Below are positions 46,608 to 55,929 of a stretch of 64,000 nucleotides of DNA, in pieces. The translations under genes and the position numbers were made by a program. This DNA is from Cellulophaga sp. F20128 (GTDB lineage: Bacteria > Bacteroidota > Bacteroidia > Flavobacteriales > Flavobacteriaceae), in contig NZ_JALKBA010000002.1 of the NCBI RefSeq assembly GCF_023015805.1, positions 310,001 to 374,000 on the forward strand, in the 5' to 3' direction. How positions within the stretch are numbered: position 1 is the stretch's first letter; every line of letters begins with the position of its first letter. Under the pieces are notes generated by a model. It searched no databases and was not told where the DNA came from. It worked only from the letters and a program-made list of their open reading frames with translations.

Positions 46608-47324
46608 CTATTGTGCTGCAACAGTAAGCCTAGCGAGATAGTCGTAATGATTACCATTCGTTATCAATTCACATTGAAAACCATTTAAAATTGCGGCTCG
46701 TTGTAAGGTGTTGTAATCTGCATACAACCAAGAGAAGGATTCACTTTTATGGTCTTTATAGCACATAGTAAAATCCACTTCGCCATAGTATTCTTTATCA
46801 TCCGGTATCCAATAGCCACCATCCTCATCGGGGTCAAACATGTAAATAATATCACTAGAATCTATTAAAACTTGCCCCTTTGGCTTTAAAATAGATTTTA
46901 AATGGGTGAAATAAAGCCCTAAGTTAACCAATTTGCCAACAATACCGATACCATTCATTAAAAGCAAAAGGGTGTCAAACTGTTCTGAATTATAGTCCAA
47001 AATATCGGAATGTACTCTTTTCTTAATCCCTCGTAAAGCACAGGTTTGTATAGCTCCTTCAGAACTGTCTAATGCCGTTACATCCATGCCTCTGTTTTGT
47101 AAGTAGAGGCTGTGGCTGCCAGCTCCGCAACCAATGTCTAAAACTTTGCCTTTGCATAATTGCAAGGCTTTTTGTTCAATTGTAGGCATTGCTTGGTACT
47201 CCCTGAAAAGATAGGGCACAGGGATTGTATCATTATCTGCAACCGATGAAAAGGTGGTGATGTCTTCCTTGTAGTTGTTGTTTTGATAATCTAACATTGC
47301 CAAACCAAAAATATCACTTCCCAT
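46608..47324 (-). CDS. Class I SAM-dependent methyltransferase
   Basis: From MGSDIFGLAMLDYQ (ATG complement at 47322-47324) the protein has 238 residues; an upstream ATG at 47369 adds 15 unconserved residues. The SAM-binding motif I is VLDIGCGAGSHSLYL, with motif II in DVTALDSSEGAI. Substrate unknown. It is a single gene on the minus strand, 66 bases upstream of the metalloprotease gene. Confidence 0.88.
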   Translation of the reverse strand: MGSDIFGLAMLDYQNNNYKEDITTFSSVADNDTIPVPYLFREYQAMPTIEQKALQLCKGKVLDIGCGAGSHSLYLQNRGMDVTALDSSEGAIQTCALRGIKKRVHSDILDYNSEQFDTLLLLMNGIGIVGKLVNLGLYFTHLKSILKPKGQVLIDSSDIIYMFDPDEDGGYWIPDDKEYYGEVDFTMCYKDHKSESFSWLYADYNTLQRAAILNGFQCELITNGNHYDYLARLTVAAQ

Positions 47325-47574
47325 TTTATTCGTATTTTTACCAGCAAAAGTGCCACTTTTTAATAACATATTAAAGAATAAGTACCAGCAAAATGGCTCG
47401 CTATGGGTTTATGGTATCAAATAGATTAAAAGACTGCGCTTAGTAGGTTGTTTAATGCTTTGTAAGGTTGGAATTAAATCAGAATAGTGCTTTAGAATTA
47501 GGTGTGGTTGCTTAGGATGAGCTAATGAGATTAAAGAAAAAGCAATACTCACAAACAGTTACCAATATATAGGG

Positions 47575-48069
47575 ATGGAAGAAATTATTAAATTGCTGCC
47601 AAAAAAAGCAAAGGAGAAAGAAGTTGAAAATAAAAAGTTTTTTACCAAGCTAAAAAAAAAACCGCCTAAGAATTTGGACTATGTAATGCAAGAATTGCAT
47701 ACCAACGAATTTAAAAAAACGGATTGTTTAAAGTGTGCAAATTGCTGTAAAACTACAGGTCCTTTGTTTACAAATAATGATATAGCACGTATTTCAAAGC
47801 ATTTTAGACAAAAACCCCAGCAGTTTATTTCAGCGTATTTACGCCTAGATGAGGAAAATGATTATGTGTTGCAAACTGTGCCTTGTTCGTTTTTAGGAGC
47901 AGATAATTACTGCTCTATTTACGATGTTAGACCAAAGGCCTGCCGAGAATTTCCGCATACAGATCGCAAAAAATTTCAGCAAATAAGTAATCTAACTTTG
48001 AAAAATGTATCTATTTGCCCGGCAGCATTTAATATTGTCGAAGAAATGAAACGCGCCATAAAAATGTAG
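47575..48069 (+). CDS. YkgJ-family cysteine cluster protein
   Basis: The 164-residue protein has the CLKCANCCKTTGP cluster near residue 56 and the second set CSFLGADNYCSIYDVRPKAC, the YkgJ pattern of metal or Fe-S ligating cysteines. It is cytosolic and basic at its N terminus. The function of the family is not firmly known. Confidence 0.88.
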   Translation: MEEIIKLLPKKAKEKEVENKKFFTKLKKKPPKNLDYVMQELHTNEFKKTDCLKCANCCKTTGPLFTNNDIARISKHFRQKPQQFISAYLRLDEENDYVLQTVPCSFLGADNYCSIYDVRPKACREFPHTDRKKFQQISNLTLKNVSICPAAFNIVEEMKRAIKM

Positions 48070-48277
48070 GATTCCTATCGGAAATACTTCAAAGGAATAA
48101 GAAATACCATTTTTGGAAATTGTTGTTTGAGTTTTTTAATGGTCATTTTTATAGCCAAGACTTTTAGTTAGTGTGCTTTACTATAAATAATTGGTGTGCT
48201 TTAAGGATTGCTGCTGATTTTTTAATAAATTAGGTCTGATAGAAATGGTGTCCCAAAAGTTTAAAAACAGAAAAGCT

Positions 48278-48811
48278 ATGAGAATAATTTATTTTTGTTT
48301 GCTGTTATATCTAATAAGCGGATGTGCTACTAAAAAAATAGTGGATGCGAGCCCGTTAAAAGATATAGTCATGGCGCAAGATTTCAGTGTAGAATCAGAT
48401 AGGGCGCTTCCAATGGCCAGTTCTAGTCTCAATAGGCTTCAAAATTCAGGAATTTTAGGGGTTGGCAATTCTGCCAATCATATTAGCCTGATAGGGAACC
48501 CTAATTTTTTTAAAATGAAAGGCGATAGTATTACCTCATACTTGCCCTATTTTGGAGAACGCCATATGGGAGGTGGTTACAGCGGGGATGATATTGCCAT
48601 TCAGTTTGATGGGTTAGTAGATGAATATGATGCAGAATGGGATGCCAAAAAACAACAATATAATATTGGGTTCAAGGCAAAAAGTAAAGGTGAATCTTTT
48701 GAAGTGCGCTTGGTGTTATTTCCAAATTTAAACAGTTTTTTGACAATTCTTGGTACACAACGATCGAGCATCATATATACGGGAAAAGTTATGGCGAATG
48801 CTGAAAAATAA
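48278..48811 (+). CDS. DUF4251-family lipoprotein
   Basis: From the ATG at 48278 the 177-residue protein has an SPII signal ending LISGC; an ATG-less extension upstream to a GTG at 48245 would precede the signal and is rejected. The body matches DUF4251, a Bacteroidota-specific beta domain (FSVESDRALPM, YLPYFGERHMGGGYSGDDI). Function unknown. Confidence 0.82.
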   Translation: MRIIYFCLLLYLISGCATKKIVDASPLKDIVMAQDFSVESDRALPMASSSLNRLQNSGILGVGNSANHISLIGNPNFFKMKGDSITSYLPYFGERHMGGGYSGDDIAIQFDGLVDEYDAEWDAKKQQYNIGFKAKSKGESFEVRLVLFPNLNSFLTILGTQRSSIIYTGKVMANAEK

Positions 48812-48855
48812 AATGTAGAAATTGTTTGTGGATCTAAAAATGAGCTGAATTTAAT

Positions 48856-49686
48856 ATGGAAAACATTATTGATTATTTTGAAAGTATTCCAACAACCCAT
48901 CGAAGTATTTTATTGATTGGTGGAATTACGCTGTTTTGGTTGCTTGAAGGTATTTTGCCTTTACAACGATTTACCTATAAAAAATGGCGGCATGCTTGGC
49001 CCAATCTCTTTTTTACGATAACCACCATAATTATTAATTTTTTATTGGCTTTTTTACTGTTGTGGACAAGTGATTGGACCGTAGCCAGTGATTTTGGCAT
49101 TTTAAATTGGTTGCCAGACATGCCTTTGTGGTTGTATGCTATTGTTGGCGTTTTATTGCTCGATTTTTTTGGAGCTTATTTGGCGCATTTTACAGAGCAT
49201 AAAGTAAAACCATTGTGGATGATTCACTTGGTACATCATTCCGATCATAATGTAGATACCACTACTGCAAATAGACACCATCCCTTAGAAAGCGTAATTC
49301 GGTTTGCATTTACCTTGATGGGTGTTTTGGTTGTGGGTGCTCCAATGGGCGTGGTTATGTTGTATCAATCCTTGTCATTGGTGGCTACACAATTTGGGCA
49401 CGCAAATATAAGGTTACCTAAAAAAGTAGATGAAACATTAAGTTACTTTATTGTTTCGCCAGATATGCACAAGGTACATCATCATTATGTGTTGCCTTAT
49501 ACGGATTCCAATTATGGAAATATTTTTTCTATTTGGGATCGGTTGTTTGGGACTTTTATGAAGTTAGATCGTGATACAATTATTTATGGCGTAGATACCT
49601 TCCCTGATGAGGTTGAAAATGGAAGTGTCAAAGGATTGCTTAAACAACCCTTTCATAGGTATAGAAAGCCAACCCAAGGCAGTTAG
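48856..49686 (+). CDS. Fatty acid hydroxylase/sterol desaturase family membrane protein
   Basis: Di-iron membrane oxygenase of 276 residues with four or five hydrophobic segments. The His boxes are HFTEH, HLVHHSDHNVDTTTANRHH and the C-terminal HKVHHH. Members hydroxylate lipids, carotenoids or sterols; the substrate here is unknown. Its stop overlaps the convergent namZ-like gene by 4 bases. Confidence 0.9.
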   Translation: MENIIDYFESIPTTHRSILLIGGITLFWLLEGILPLQRFTYKKWRHAWPNLFFTITTIIINFLLAFLLLWTSDWTVASDFGILNWLPDMPLWLYAIVGVLLLDFFGAYLAHFTEHKVKPLWMIHLVHHSDHNVDTTTANRHHPLESVIRFAFTLMGVLVVGAPMGVVMLYQSLSLVATQFGHANIRLPKKVDETLSYFIVSPDMHKVHHHYVLPYTDSNYGNIFSIWDRLFGTFMKLDRDTIIYGVDTFPDEVENGSVKGLLKQPFHRYRKPTQGS

Positions 49687-50918
49687 TCGTACATTAAATG
49701 TTTGGCCCTAATCGTTTTAAAGTTTGCAAGGGCAGGCTGCCAGGTATGTTTAATTTCTTCTTCTGTTAATCCCGCTTCTATTTGTTGTTGTAGTTTTTCT
49801 GTTCCTGCGTGTTTAGTAAACCCACTCCTTAAAAATACCTTGCTTTTGTCGGTACTATTGTTATAAGCATCTAGGAGCCATTGTAAAGAAACTACCTTCA
49901 TTGTAGGTGTTGTTGTCAAGTCTTTGCCATAGCATCTTTTGCCCATATGCTTTGGTGATTTAGATCCAAAATTTGGTTCAGGAATATAGGTAAAATCATA
50001 CTTAGTGGAATCTAAAAGTGGAGAACCATAGCGCTGAAATTGAAATTCTGTTCCCCGACCGGCATTTATAGTAGTACCTTCAAATAAGCCTAAACTTGCA
50101 TATAGGTTTATAGATTTGTCGTTTGGTAAGTTAGGAGAAGGCCTTATCGGTAAATTATATGTGCTAGAATGTGTGTAATTTTCTAATGGGATAATAGTTA
50201 ATGCTGCTTTTTTTCCGCTTTCTAACCAACCTTCCTCATTAATCATATTGGCATACTCCCCAATGGTCATACCATATACCAGCGGAATATTAGTCATTCC
50301 TAAAAAACCATTGTGTTTTGTTTCCATAGTTGGCCCATCTACATAATGTCCGTTTGGATTGGGTCTGTCTAGAACAATAACTTTAATGTTATTTTTAGCA
50401 CAAGCCTCCATCACCAATTGCATGGTTGCAATGTAGGTGTAAAAACGTACACCCACATCTTGGATGTCAAAAAGAACTACATCAAGGCCGGCTAACTGTT
50501 CATCACTGGGTTTTCTGTTTTTTCCATAGAGCGATATTAAGGGCAAGCCTGTTTTGGTGTCAATATTATCTTTTACGTGTTCCCCTGCATCCGCTTCTCC
50601 TCTAAACCCGTGTTCAGGAGCAAATACTTTTTCAATATTAATTTGTAAGGTTTGTAAAGAATCTACAATATGGGTATAGCTATTATCATCCTTAAATATA
50701 ACACTGGTTTGGTTGGCTACAATTGCTATTTTTTTGCCTTTTAGTAGAGGTAAGTAGGCTTCAGTTTTGTTGGCTCCAACAATTATGTTTTTGGTTATTT
50801 CGTTTGTAACTTCAGCCTTCTTTTCTATTTTAGAAGTGGTTTTTGGAGTGTTTCCACAAGCGGAAAGTATTAAAAACCATAATAAAACTGTACTTTTGAA
50901 ATTGGATAAAATAACCAT
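49683..50918 (-). CDS. Exo-beta-N-acetylmuramidase NamZ-type lipoprotein (DUF1343)
   Basis: The 411-residue DUF1343/GH171 protein has an SPII signal (LLWFLILSAC). The body has VANQTSV, FAPEHGFRGEADAGE, SLYGKNRKPS, LFDIQDVGVRFYTYIATM and DRPNPNGHYVDGP, all typical of NamZ. NamZ releases terminal MurNAc from peptidoglycan fragments. Its ATG lies 3 bases from the divergent ABC permease start, so both promoters must lie in coding sequence. Confidence 0.9.
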   Translation of the reverse strand: MVILSNFKSTVLLWFLILSACGNTPKTTSKIEKKAEVTNEITKNIIVGANKTEAYLPLLKGKKIAIVANQTSVIFKDDNSYTHIVDSLQTLQINIEKVFAPEHGFRGEADAGEHVKDNIDTKTGLPLISLYGKNRKPSDEQLAGLDVVLFDIQDVGVRFYTYIATMQLVMEACAKNNIKVIVLDRPNPNGHYVDGPTMETKHNGFLGMTNIPLVYGMTIGEYANMINEEGWLESGKKAALTIIPLENYTHSSTYNLPIRPSPNLPNDKSINLYASLGLFEGTTINAGRGTEFQFQRYGSPLLDSTKYDFTYIPEPNFGSKSPKHMGKRCYGKDLTTTPTMKVVSLQWLLDAYNNSTDKSKVFLRSGFTKHAGTEKLQQQIEAGLTEEEIKHTWQPALANFKTIRAKHLMYD

Positions 50919-50921
50919 AAA

Positions 50922-52163
50922 TTGAATTTAGAATTTTTTATTACAAAGCGCCTAATCAAAGGTAAAGAGAACAAAGGTAGTATTTCTGCCCCTATCATAA
51001 AAATTGCAATTGTAGCCATTGCGCTGAGTGTAATAATGATGCTTTTTGCCATTGCAACTGGGGAGGGATTAAAAGAAAAAGTCAGGGAAAAGGTGGCTGC
51101 TTTTAATGGGCATATTCAAATTTTTAATTACGATAATAATTTTTCAGATGTTTCTGTAATTCCCGTGTCTATCCACCAAGAATTTTATCCAGAATTTAAA
51201 AATGTAGAGGGTGTAACTCATGTTCAGGCTATAGCCAATAAAGGCGGAATTATAATTGCTGATGACACCTTTGAAGGAATTATAGCCAAGGGTGTAGGAG
51301 AAGATTATAATTGGGATGTTTTTAATGAGTATATTGTAGAAGGTAGGTTGCCAGATTATAGTGGAAAATTAAATGAAGAGGTTTTTATTTCTTCATTAAT
51401 AGCCAATAGGCTGCGACTTGCTTTGGGAGATACCTTTTCTACTTTTTTTTTAAAAGATGATAATCCTTCTCAAATACCAAACCGTAGGAATTTTAAAATT
51501 GTCGGTATTTATGATAGTGGTTTTGAGGAATTTGATGGCACTTTTGTTTTTGTCGATATTCGTCACATTCAACGTATCAACAAATGGAAGGATGACCAAG
51601 TGGGTAGTTTTGAAGTGTATTTAAATAGTTTTGATGATATAGACGCCAAGAGCAAAGAAATTAGAGGTAAAACCTTGGCTACTTTTGACTCAAATAGTAT
51701 AAAAGAAAAGTATCCCAGTATTTTTGAATGGCTAGACCTGTTTAATATAAACGTGACGCTTATTATTAGTATTATGATTATTGTTGGGGGCATCAATATG
51801 ATAACCGCCTTGCTGGTGCTTATTCTAGAACGAACACAAATGATAGGTGTGCTAAAAGCACTGGGAATGGCCAATTGGAGTGTGCGTAAAGTTTTCTTGT
51901 ACAATGCCGTATATTTAATTGGTATTGGACTTTTTTGGGGTAATTTAATTGGTTTGGGGCTCTTGTTTTTACAAGACAAGTTTCGGTTTTTGAATTTTGG
52001 AGAATCAAAAGAATATTATATAGAATACATTCCTGTTCATATCGATTTTTTAACGGTTGTAGTATTAAATATAGGTGTGATGGTACTTTGTTTGTTAATG
52101 CTTCTAGTACCGTCCTATATAATTACGAAGATAAGTCCTGTAAAGGCAATTAAGTTTGAATAA
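50922..52163 (+). CDS. ABC transporter permease, FtsX/LolC-E type
   Basis: The 413-residue inner-membrane protein has an N-terminal transmembrane helix (IIKIAIVAIALSVIMMLFAIATG), a large MacB-like periplasmic domain and a C-terminal FtsX block with three helices (WLDLFNINVTLIISIMIIVG, QMIGVLKALGMANWSVRKVF). This matches LolC/E-like lipoprotein-release permeases. The start is a TTG at 50922, giving the family N terminus MNLEFFITKRLI. No ATPase gene is adjacent. Confidence 0.88.
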   Translation: MNLEFFITKRLIKGKENKGSISAPIIKIAIVAIALSVIMMLFAIATGEGLKEKVREKVAAFNGHIQIFNYDNNFSDVSVIPVSIHQEFYPEFKNVEGVTHVQAIANKGGIIIADDTFEGIIAKGVGEDYNWDVFNEYIVEGRLPDYSGKLNEEVFISSLIANRLRLALGDTFSTFFLKDDNPSQIPNRRNFKIVGIYDSGFEEFDGTFVFVDIRHIQRINKWKDDQVGSFEVYLNSFDDIDAKSKEIRGKTLATFDSNSIKEKYPSIFEWLDLFNINVTLIISIMIIVGGINMITALLVLILERTQMIGVLKALGMANWSVRKVFLYNAVYLIGIGLFWGNLIGLGLLFLQDKFRFLNFGESKEYYIEYIPVHIDFLTVVVLNIGVMVLCLLMLLVPSYIITKISPVKAIKFE

Positions 52164-52180
52164 ATAAATTGCAGTAAGTA

Positions 52181-53161
52181 ATGGATTACGTAGAAAATAT
52201 ATTAGGGACTATTGGGAATACACCTATGGTTAAATTAAATAAATTAACGGCAGAATTGCCATGTTTGGTACTTGCAAAGTATGAAACTTTTAACCCGGGA
52301 AACTCGGTGAAAGATCGTATGGCATTGCAGATGATTGAAGATGCTGAAGAGGCAGGAGTTTTACAAGCTGGTGGAACGATAATAGAAGGAACTTCTGGGA
52401 ATACAGGAATGGGCCTTGCTTTGGCAGCAGTCATTAAAGGGTATAAAATGATCTGTGTAATTAGTGATAAACAGTCCAAAGAAAAAGTAGATATTTTAAA
52501 AGCTATGGGTAGTGAGGTTTATGTTTGTCCAACAGATGTTGCGCCAGAGGATCCACAAAGTTATTATAGTACCGCAAAGCGATTGGCTACCGAAATTCCA
52601 AACTCGTGGTACGTAAATCAGTATGATAACCCTTCTAATACTAAAGCCCATTTCTTAAGTACAGGGCCAGAAATATGGAAACAAACAGCTGGTAAAATAA
52701 CCCATTTTGTAGTTGGAGTAGGCACAGGAGGCACCATTTCTGGAGTAGGCAAATTTTTAAAATCTAAAAACCCCAATGTAAAGGTTTGGGGAATTGATAC
52801 CTATGGTTCTGTTTTTAAAAAGTACCACGAAACTGGTATTTTTGATGAAAATGAGATTTACCCCTACATTACCGAAGGCATAGGAGAAGATATCTTACCT
52901 AAAAATGTAGATTTTAGTGTTATCGATGGTTTTACCAAGGTGACAGATAAAGATGCTGCCGTATATACCCAACGCTTGGCAAAAGAAGAAGCAATGTTTT
53001 TAGGAAATTCTGCAGGAGCCGCTATTAAAGGTTTGTTGCAATTAAAAGAACATTTTACAAAAGACGATGTTGTGGTGGTGCTCTTCCATGATCACGGCAG
53101 TAGGTACGTTGGTAAAATGTTTAATGATGATTGGATGAAAGCACAGGGGTTTTTAGAGTAA
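52181..53161 (+). CDS. PLP-dependent cysteine synthase family protein (cystathionine beta-synthase-like)
   Basis: A 326-residue fold type II PLP enzyme that makes cysteine or cystathionine. Catalytic Lys is in NPGNSVKDRM near residue 45. The phosphate loop GTGGT and TSGNTG loop are present. The sequence resembles the catalytic core of cystathionine beta-synthase more than CysK (PNSWYVNQYDNPSN, VVLFHDHGSRYVGKMFNDDW), without haem-binding or CBS regulatory parts. It follows the ABC permease by 17 bases and precedes the acetyltransferase by 12 bases. Confidence 0.85.
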   Translation: MDYVENILGTIGNTPMVKLNKLTAELPCLVLAKYETFNPGNSVKDRMALQMIEDAEEAGVLQAGGTIIEGTSGNTGMGLALAAVIKGYKMICVISDKQSKEKVDILKAMGSEVYVCPTDVAPEDPQSYYSTAKRLATEIPNSWYVNQYDNPSNTKAHFLSTGPEIWKQTAGKITHFVVGVGTGGTISGVGKFLKSKNPNVKVWGIDTYGSVFKKYHETGIFDENEIYPYITEGIGEDILPKNVDFSVIDGFTKVTDKDAAVYTQRLAKEEAMFLGNSAGAAIKGLLQLKEHFTKDDVVVVLFHDHGSRYVGKMFNDDWMKAQGFLE

Positions 53162-53173
53162 AGTGTACAAGCT

Positions 53174-53773
53174 ATGGAGAGTGAAAAGGAAAAAATGATA
53201 GCAGGTAAGCCTTACTTGCCTGGAGGCAGGGAGCTATCCATAGATAGGATGCAAGCCAAAGAGGTGTGTCATGATATAAATACGCTATCGCCAAGAGAAG
53301 TTGCTAAAAGAAATAAAGCGTTTAAAAAATTATTTGGGAAGACTTCAAAGCGTTTCTATATTGAACCGCCTTTTTATTGCGATTATGGGTACAATATTGA
53401 AGTTGGAAATAATTTTTATGCCAATCATAACCTAGTAGTTTTAGATTGTGCCAAAGTTTGTATTGGTGATAATGTTATGATAGCGCCAAATGTGGCACTG
53501 TATACTGCTGGTCACCCCATACATCACCAACTAAGGAATCAAGAGATAGAGTATGCCTTGCCAATAACCATAGGGAATAATGTGTGGATTGGTGGTAACG
53601 TTGTTGTTAATCCAGGCGTGACTATTGGTAATAATACAGTTATAGGTTCCGGAAGTGTACTTACAAAAGATATTCCTAGTAATGTAATTGCCGTTGGTAA
53701 TCCATGCAGGGTATTGCGCCAAATCACAGATGAAGATAAACAGTATTATTATAAAAGGATGAAAATTAAATAA
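53174..53773 (+). CDS. Maltose/galactoside O-acetyltransferase-like protein
   Basis: The 199-residue left-handed beta-helix acetyltransferase matches the MAT/GAT family (KEKMIAGKPYLPGGRELS near the N terminus, FYIEPPFYCDYGYNIEVG, VALYTAGHPIHHQLR with the catalytic His, then hexapeptide repeats up to VIAVGNPCRVLR). It lies 12 bases after the cysteine-synthase-like gene. A serine-acetyltransferase role would be tempting, but the motifs favour sugar acetylation. Confidence 0.88.
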   Translation: MESEKEKMIAGKPYLPGGRELSIDRMQAKEVCHDINTLSPREVAKRNKAFKKLFGKTSKRFYIEPPFYCDYGYNIEVGNNFYANHNLVVLDCAKVCIGDNVMIAPNVALYTAGHPIHHQLRNQEIEYALPITIGNNVWIGGNVVVNPGVTIGNNTVIGSGSVLTKDIPSNVIAVGNPCRVLRQITDEDKQYYYKRMKIK

Positions 53774-53821
53774 AGTTCTTACCTTGAATTTTGAGTGCTA
53801 TTTGTGTTTTGTGCCATCACT

Positions 53822-53862
53822 ACTATTTGTTGTATTTAAATATTATCTTGTAATTATGATTG
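53822..53862 (+). repeat. Start-region repeat, copy 1
   Basis: About 41 bases upstream of and including the ATG at 53856 are 31/41 identical to 54669-54709 before the gene at 54707. Similarity continues across the first six or seven codons. Confidence 0.5.
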
Positions 53863-54545
53863 CAGTAGTACACATTTTTTCTGGGAAACGTTTACGCCCG
53901 AATATAAAAATAACACTAATTATTTTGTTCGGCTTTTTTATAATTTCACCAGTTTTAGGTCAAGAAAATTTTGACTTAAAAAGTGATGCGTTAATTTCTA
54001 AGTCATTCAACAAAAATGAAATTGAAGGGTTGGAGTCAATGGTGAGGTATGTGGACAAGATGGTGCTGAAAATGAATAATCAGCCAAACATTAATAAAGC
54101 CTACCATTTGCTTTTTGAAAAAATAGCGCTGTCTGTAGAAACCTTTGCTCCCATCAAGGAAACTGAAAAATACCAATTTCTCAAAAGTTTGAATTCTGAG
54201 CAATTCTCAGCCGTATATGAATTTAACACTTTGGATAGGGTCTACGTACAAAATGTTGACTATCAAAACCTTACTAATTTCACTGTGCTAGACATTAAAC
54301 CATTTAGCAAATACATGGACTATCTTAAGCTAGTCGGAAAAGAAGATTCTTATTTTAAAGGAATTCAAAATAAATTTGAGATGGTTGGCGGATTTTCGGC
54401 AGCTGATGCTTATTGGTTCCCTGCGAACCATGCACAATTCGATTTTACTATTCCTAAAAACAGGTTGTGGGCAGTTATTTATGTACTGGGAAAGGAGGAA
54501 ACTATTGCTATGAAATTAGATAGATACCTGGATACTAATAAATAA
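53856..54545 (+). CDS. Protein of unknown function with N-terminal membrane segment
   Basis: I do not recognise the family. The ATG at 53856 gives 229 residues: a short basic N terminus (HIFSGKRLRPNIK), one hydrophobic segment (ITLIILFGFFIISPVLG) and an exported domain. An upstream start at 53784 would add a Cys-rich hydrophobic stretch and is less likely, because the same region is conserved as non-coding DNA before the gene at 54707. It follows the acetyltransferase by about 80 bases. Confidence 0.7.
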   Translation: MIAVVHIFSGKRLRPNIKITLIILFGFFIISPVLGQENFDLKSDALISKSFNKNEIEGLESMVRYVDKMVLKMNNQPNINKAYHLLFEKIALSVETFAPIKETEKYQFLKSLNSEQFSAVYEFNTLDRVYVQNVDYQNLTNFTVLDIKPFSKYMDYLKLVGKEDSYFKGIQNKFEMVGGFSAADAYWFPANHAQFDFTIPKNRLWAVIYVLGKEETIAMKLDRYLDTNK

Positions 54546-54668
54546 TATTTAATAGCATAAATTATGGGAAACAAATGATATGAAAAGTATCTTGCTCGTT
54601 TGTTTAACAAAAATTTTAATAAAAGCTATTGTATTGATGAATGCCTGCCTGTTGCCATTTTCTAGTTT

Positions 54669-54709
54669 CATTATTATTTGTTATATTTAAGAATAACTTA
54701 GTACTTATG
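54669..54709 (+). repeat. Start-region repeat, copy 2
   Basis: Second copy of the sequence before and across the ATG at 54707. TTTG and a TAACTTAG box are present, but their spacing is short for a standard promoter, so this may be a conserved leader. Confidence 0.5.
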
Positions 54710-55000
54710 AGTGGAGCAGGACATGTAATTGATATGAATAATAGGATGAGACAAAATCGTTCTATGACATCTTCCAATAGGCAAAAATTTCAAGGAAGTA
54801 ATCGAGAGTTAGATTTTTCAATAAAAAACACCACAGAATTAAGTTTTAAAGTGATATCCGAAAAGGAATTGGCTGGTATTAAAAATACGATACGTTCAAA
54901 GGCAAAGGCTTCTCAAAGAAGAGAAGTTATTATTTTTAGTGGCGTTCTACTTAGTGCCCTAATTGTATTAATTTACTGCTATACCAAATATGTTAATTAA
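54707..55000 (+). CDS. Small membrane protein, flavobacterial family of unknown function
   Basis: From the ATG at 54707 the product has 97 residues. A polar N terminus (MSGAGHVIDMNNRMRQNRSM) recalls a small family I have seen only in Flavobacteriaceae. A C-terminal transmembrane helix follows (EVIIFSGVLLSALIVLIYCY), so it is tail-anchored. The longer frame from 54641 is rejected for lack of conservation. Function unknown. Confidence 0.7.
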   Translation: MSGAGHVIDMNNRMRQNRSMTSSNRQKFQGSNRELDFSIKNTTELSFKVISEKELAGIKNTIRSKAKASQRREVIIFSGVLLSALIVLIYCYTKYVN

Positions 55001-55142
55001 CACTTTAAAGGCAAAAAAAATAGCCTTTTCTTTTTTAAAATAACGCTTTTTTACCTTCTGTTTTCTTAGGTTTATTCCATACTCCGTATAATAACCCATC
55101 TAGTTTGGTATATTTGATATTCCTTTAATTAGATTAGAAATA

Positions 55143-55928
55143 GTGATTACATTAAAATTAGCAAACCAAACCGTAAAATTAGACCAAGGTGAACTCGTGA
55201 GTTATGCGGTAAATGAATATGAATACATACACCAGAAGGGAAGCCCTGGATGGGGGAGTTCGGATACCGAAATGTTTCCAGTTATTGGGCCAACTGTAGC
55301 TAATAATTTTAAAGTGAGGACACCCATAGGGGATGCTGTTCAAGACCAACACGGAATTTTACGAGAGTTAGCTTATGAATTGGTAGAGCAATCAGCTACC
55401 ACTGCTATTTTTCAAAAAAAGTATACGGCAAACACCAAGGTTACCAATTCTAAGTATCCAGAAAAATCATCGGTAAATGAAGTACATTGGCCCTATGATT
55501 TTCAGTTTCAAAAAACAATACATCTAAATAATGAAGGAGTAGAGATTACCTTTAAAATAAAAGCAGAAGAGGGGATGCCTTTTATGTTTGGGTATCATCC
55601 GGCTTTTAAAACAGAAAGTAGCGCAATAGCAATTGAAGTTTCTGCAAGTAAAAGTGTTACGGTATCTGAGATCCAAGAAGCGGGCAGTAGGGCCTATTAT
55701 GTAGCCAACAATACAACAATTGTTTTAAAAAGGAAGCAGCCTTTAGAAATTAAAACGGAAGGCTTTGGACAGTTTATGTTCTGGACAGAGGTAGGTACAA
55801 TGGTTTGCATAGAGCCCATTACTTTTTATCCCTATGATACTGCACAAGATAAGTTGTCTAAAGGGTATGATTATATGGAGAAAGATGTGAAAATATATAA
55901 AGTATATTTAAAACCGAATAAAAATTAG
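55143..55928 (+). CDS. Aldose 1-epimerase family protein
   Basis: The 261-residue mutarotase-fold protein starts at GTG 55143. It shows WGSSDTEMFPVIGPT, HGILRELAYE, FGYHPAFKTE and the C-terminal YPYDTAQDKLSKGYDY. It belongs to the LacX/YeaD-like branch that interconverts sugar anomers. It overlaps nothing; the NAD(P)H oxidoreductase gene starts one base after its stop. Confidence 0.88.
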   Translation: MITLKLANQTVKLDQGELVSYAVNEYEYIHQKGSPGWGSSDTEMFPVIGPTVANNFKVRTPIGDAVQDQHGILRELAYELVEQSATTAIFQKKYTANTKVTNSKYPEKSSVNEVHWPYDFQFQKTIHLNNEGVEITFKIKAEEGMPFMFGYHPAFKTESSAIAIEVSASKSVTVSEIQEAGSRAYYVANNTTIVLKRKQPLEIKTEGFGQFMFWTEVGTMVCIEPITFYPYDTAQDKLSKGYDYMEKDVKIYKVYLKPNKN

Positions 55929-55929
55929 A

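Noticed and set aside
51569-51979. Antisense open frame of 136 codons within the ABC permease gene
   Set aside because: The sense frame is a clear FtsX-type permease; the antisense product has no recognisable domain.
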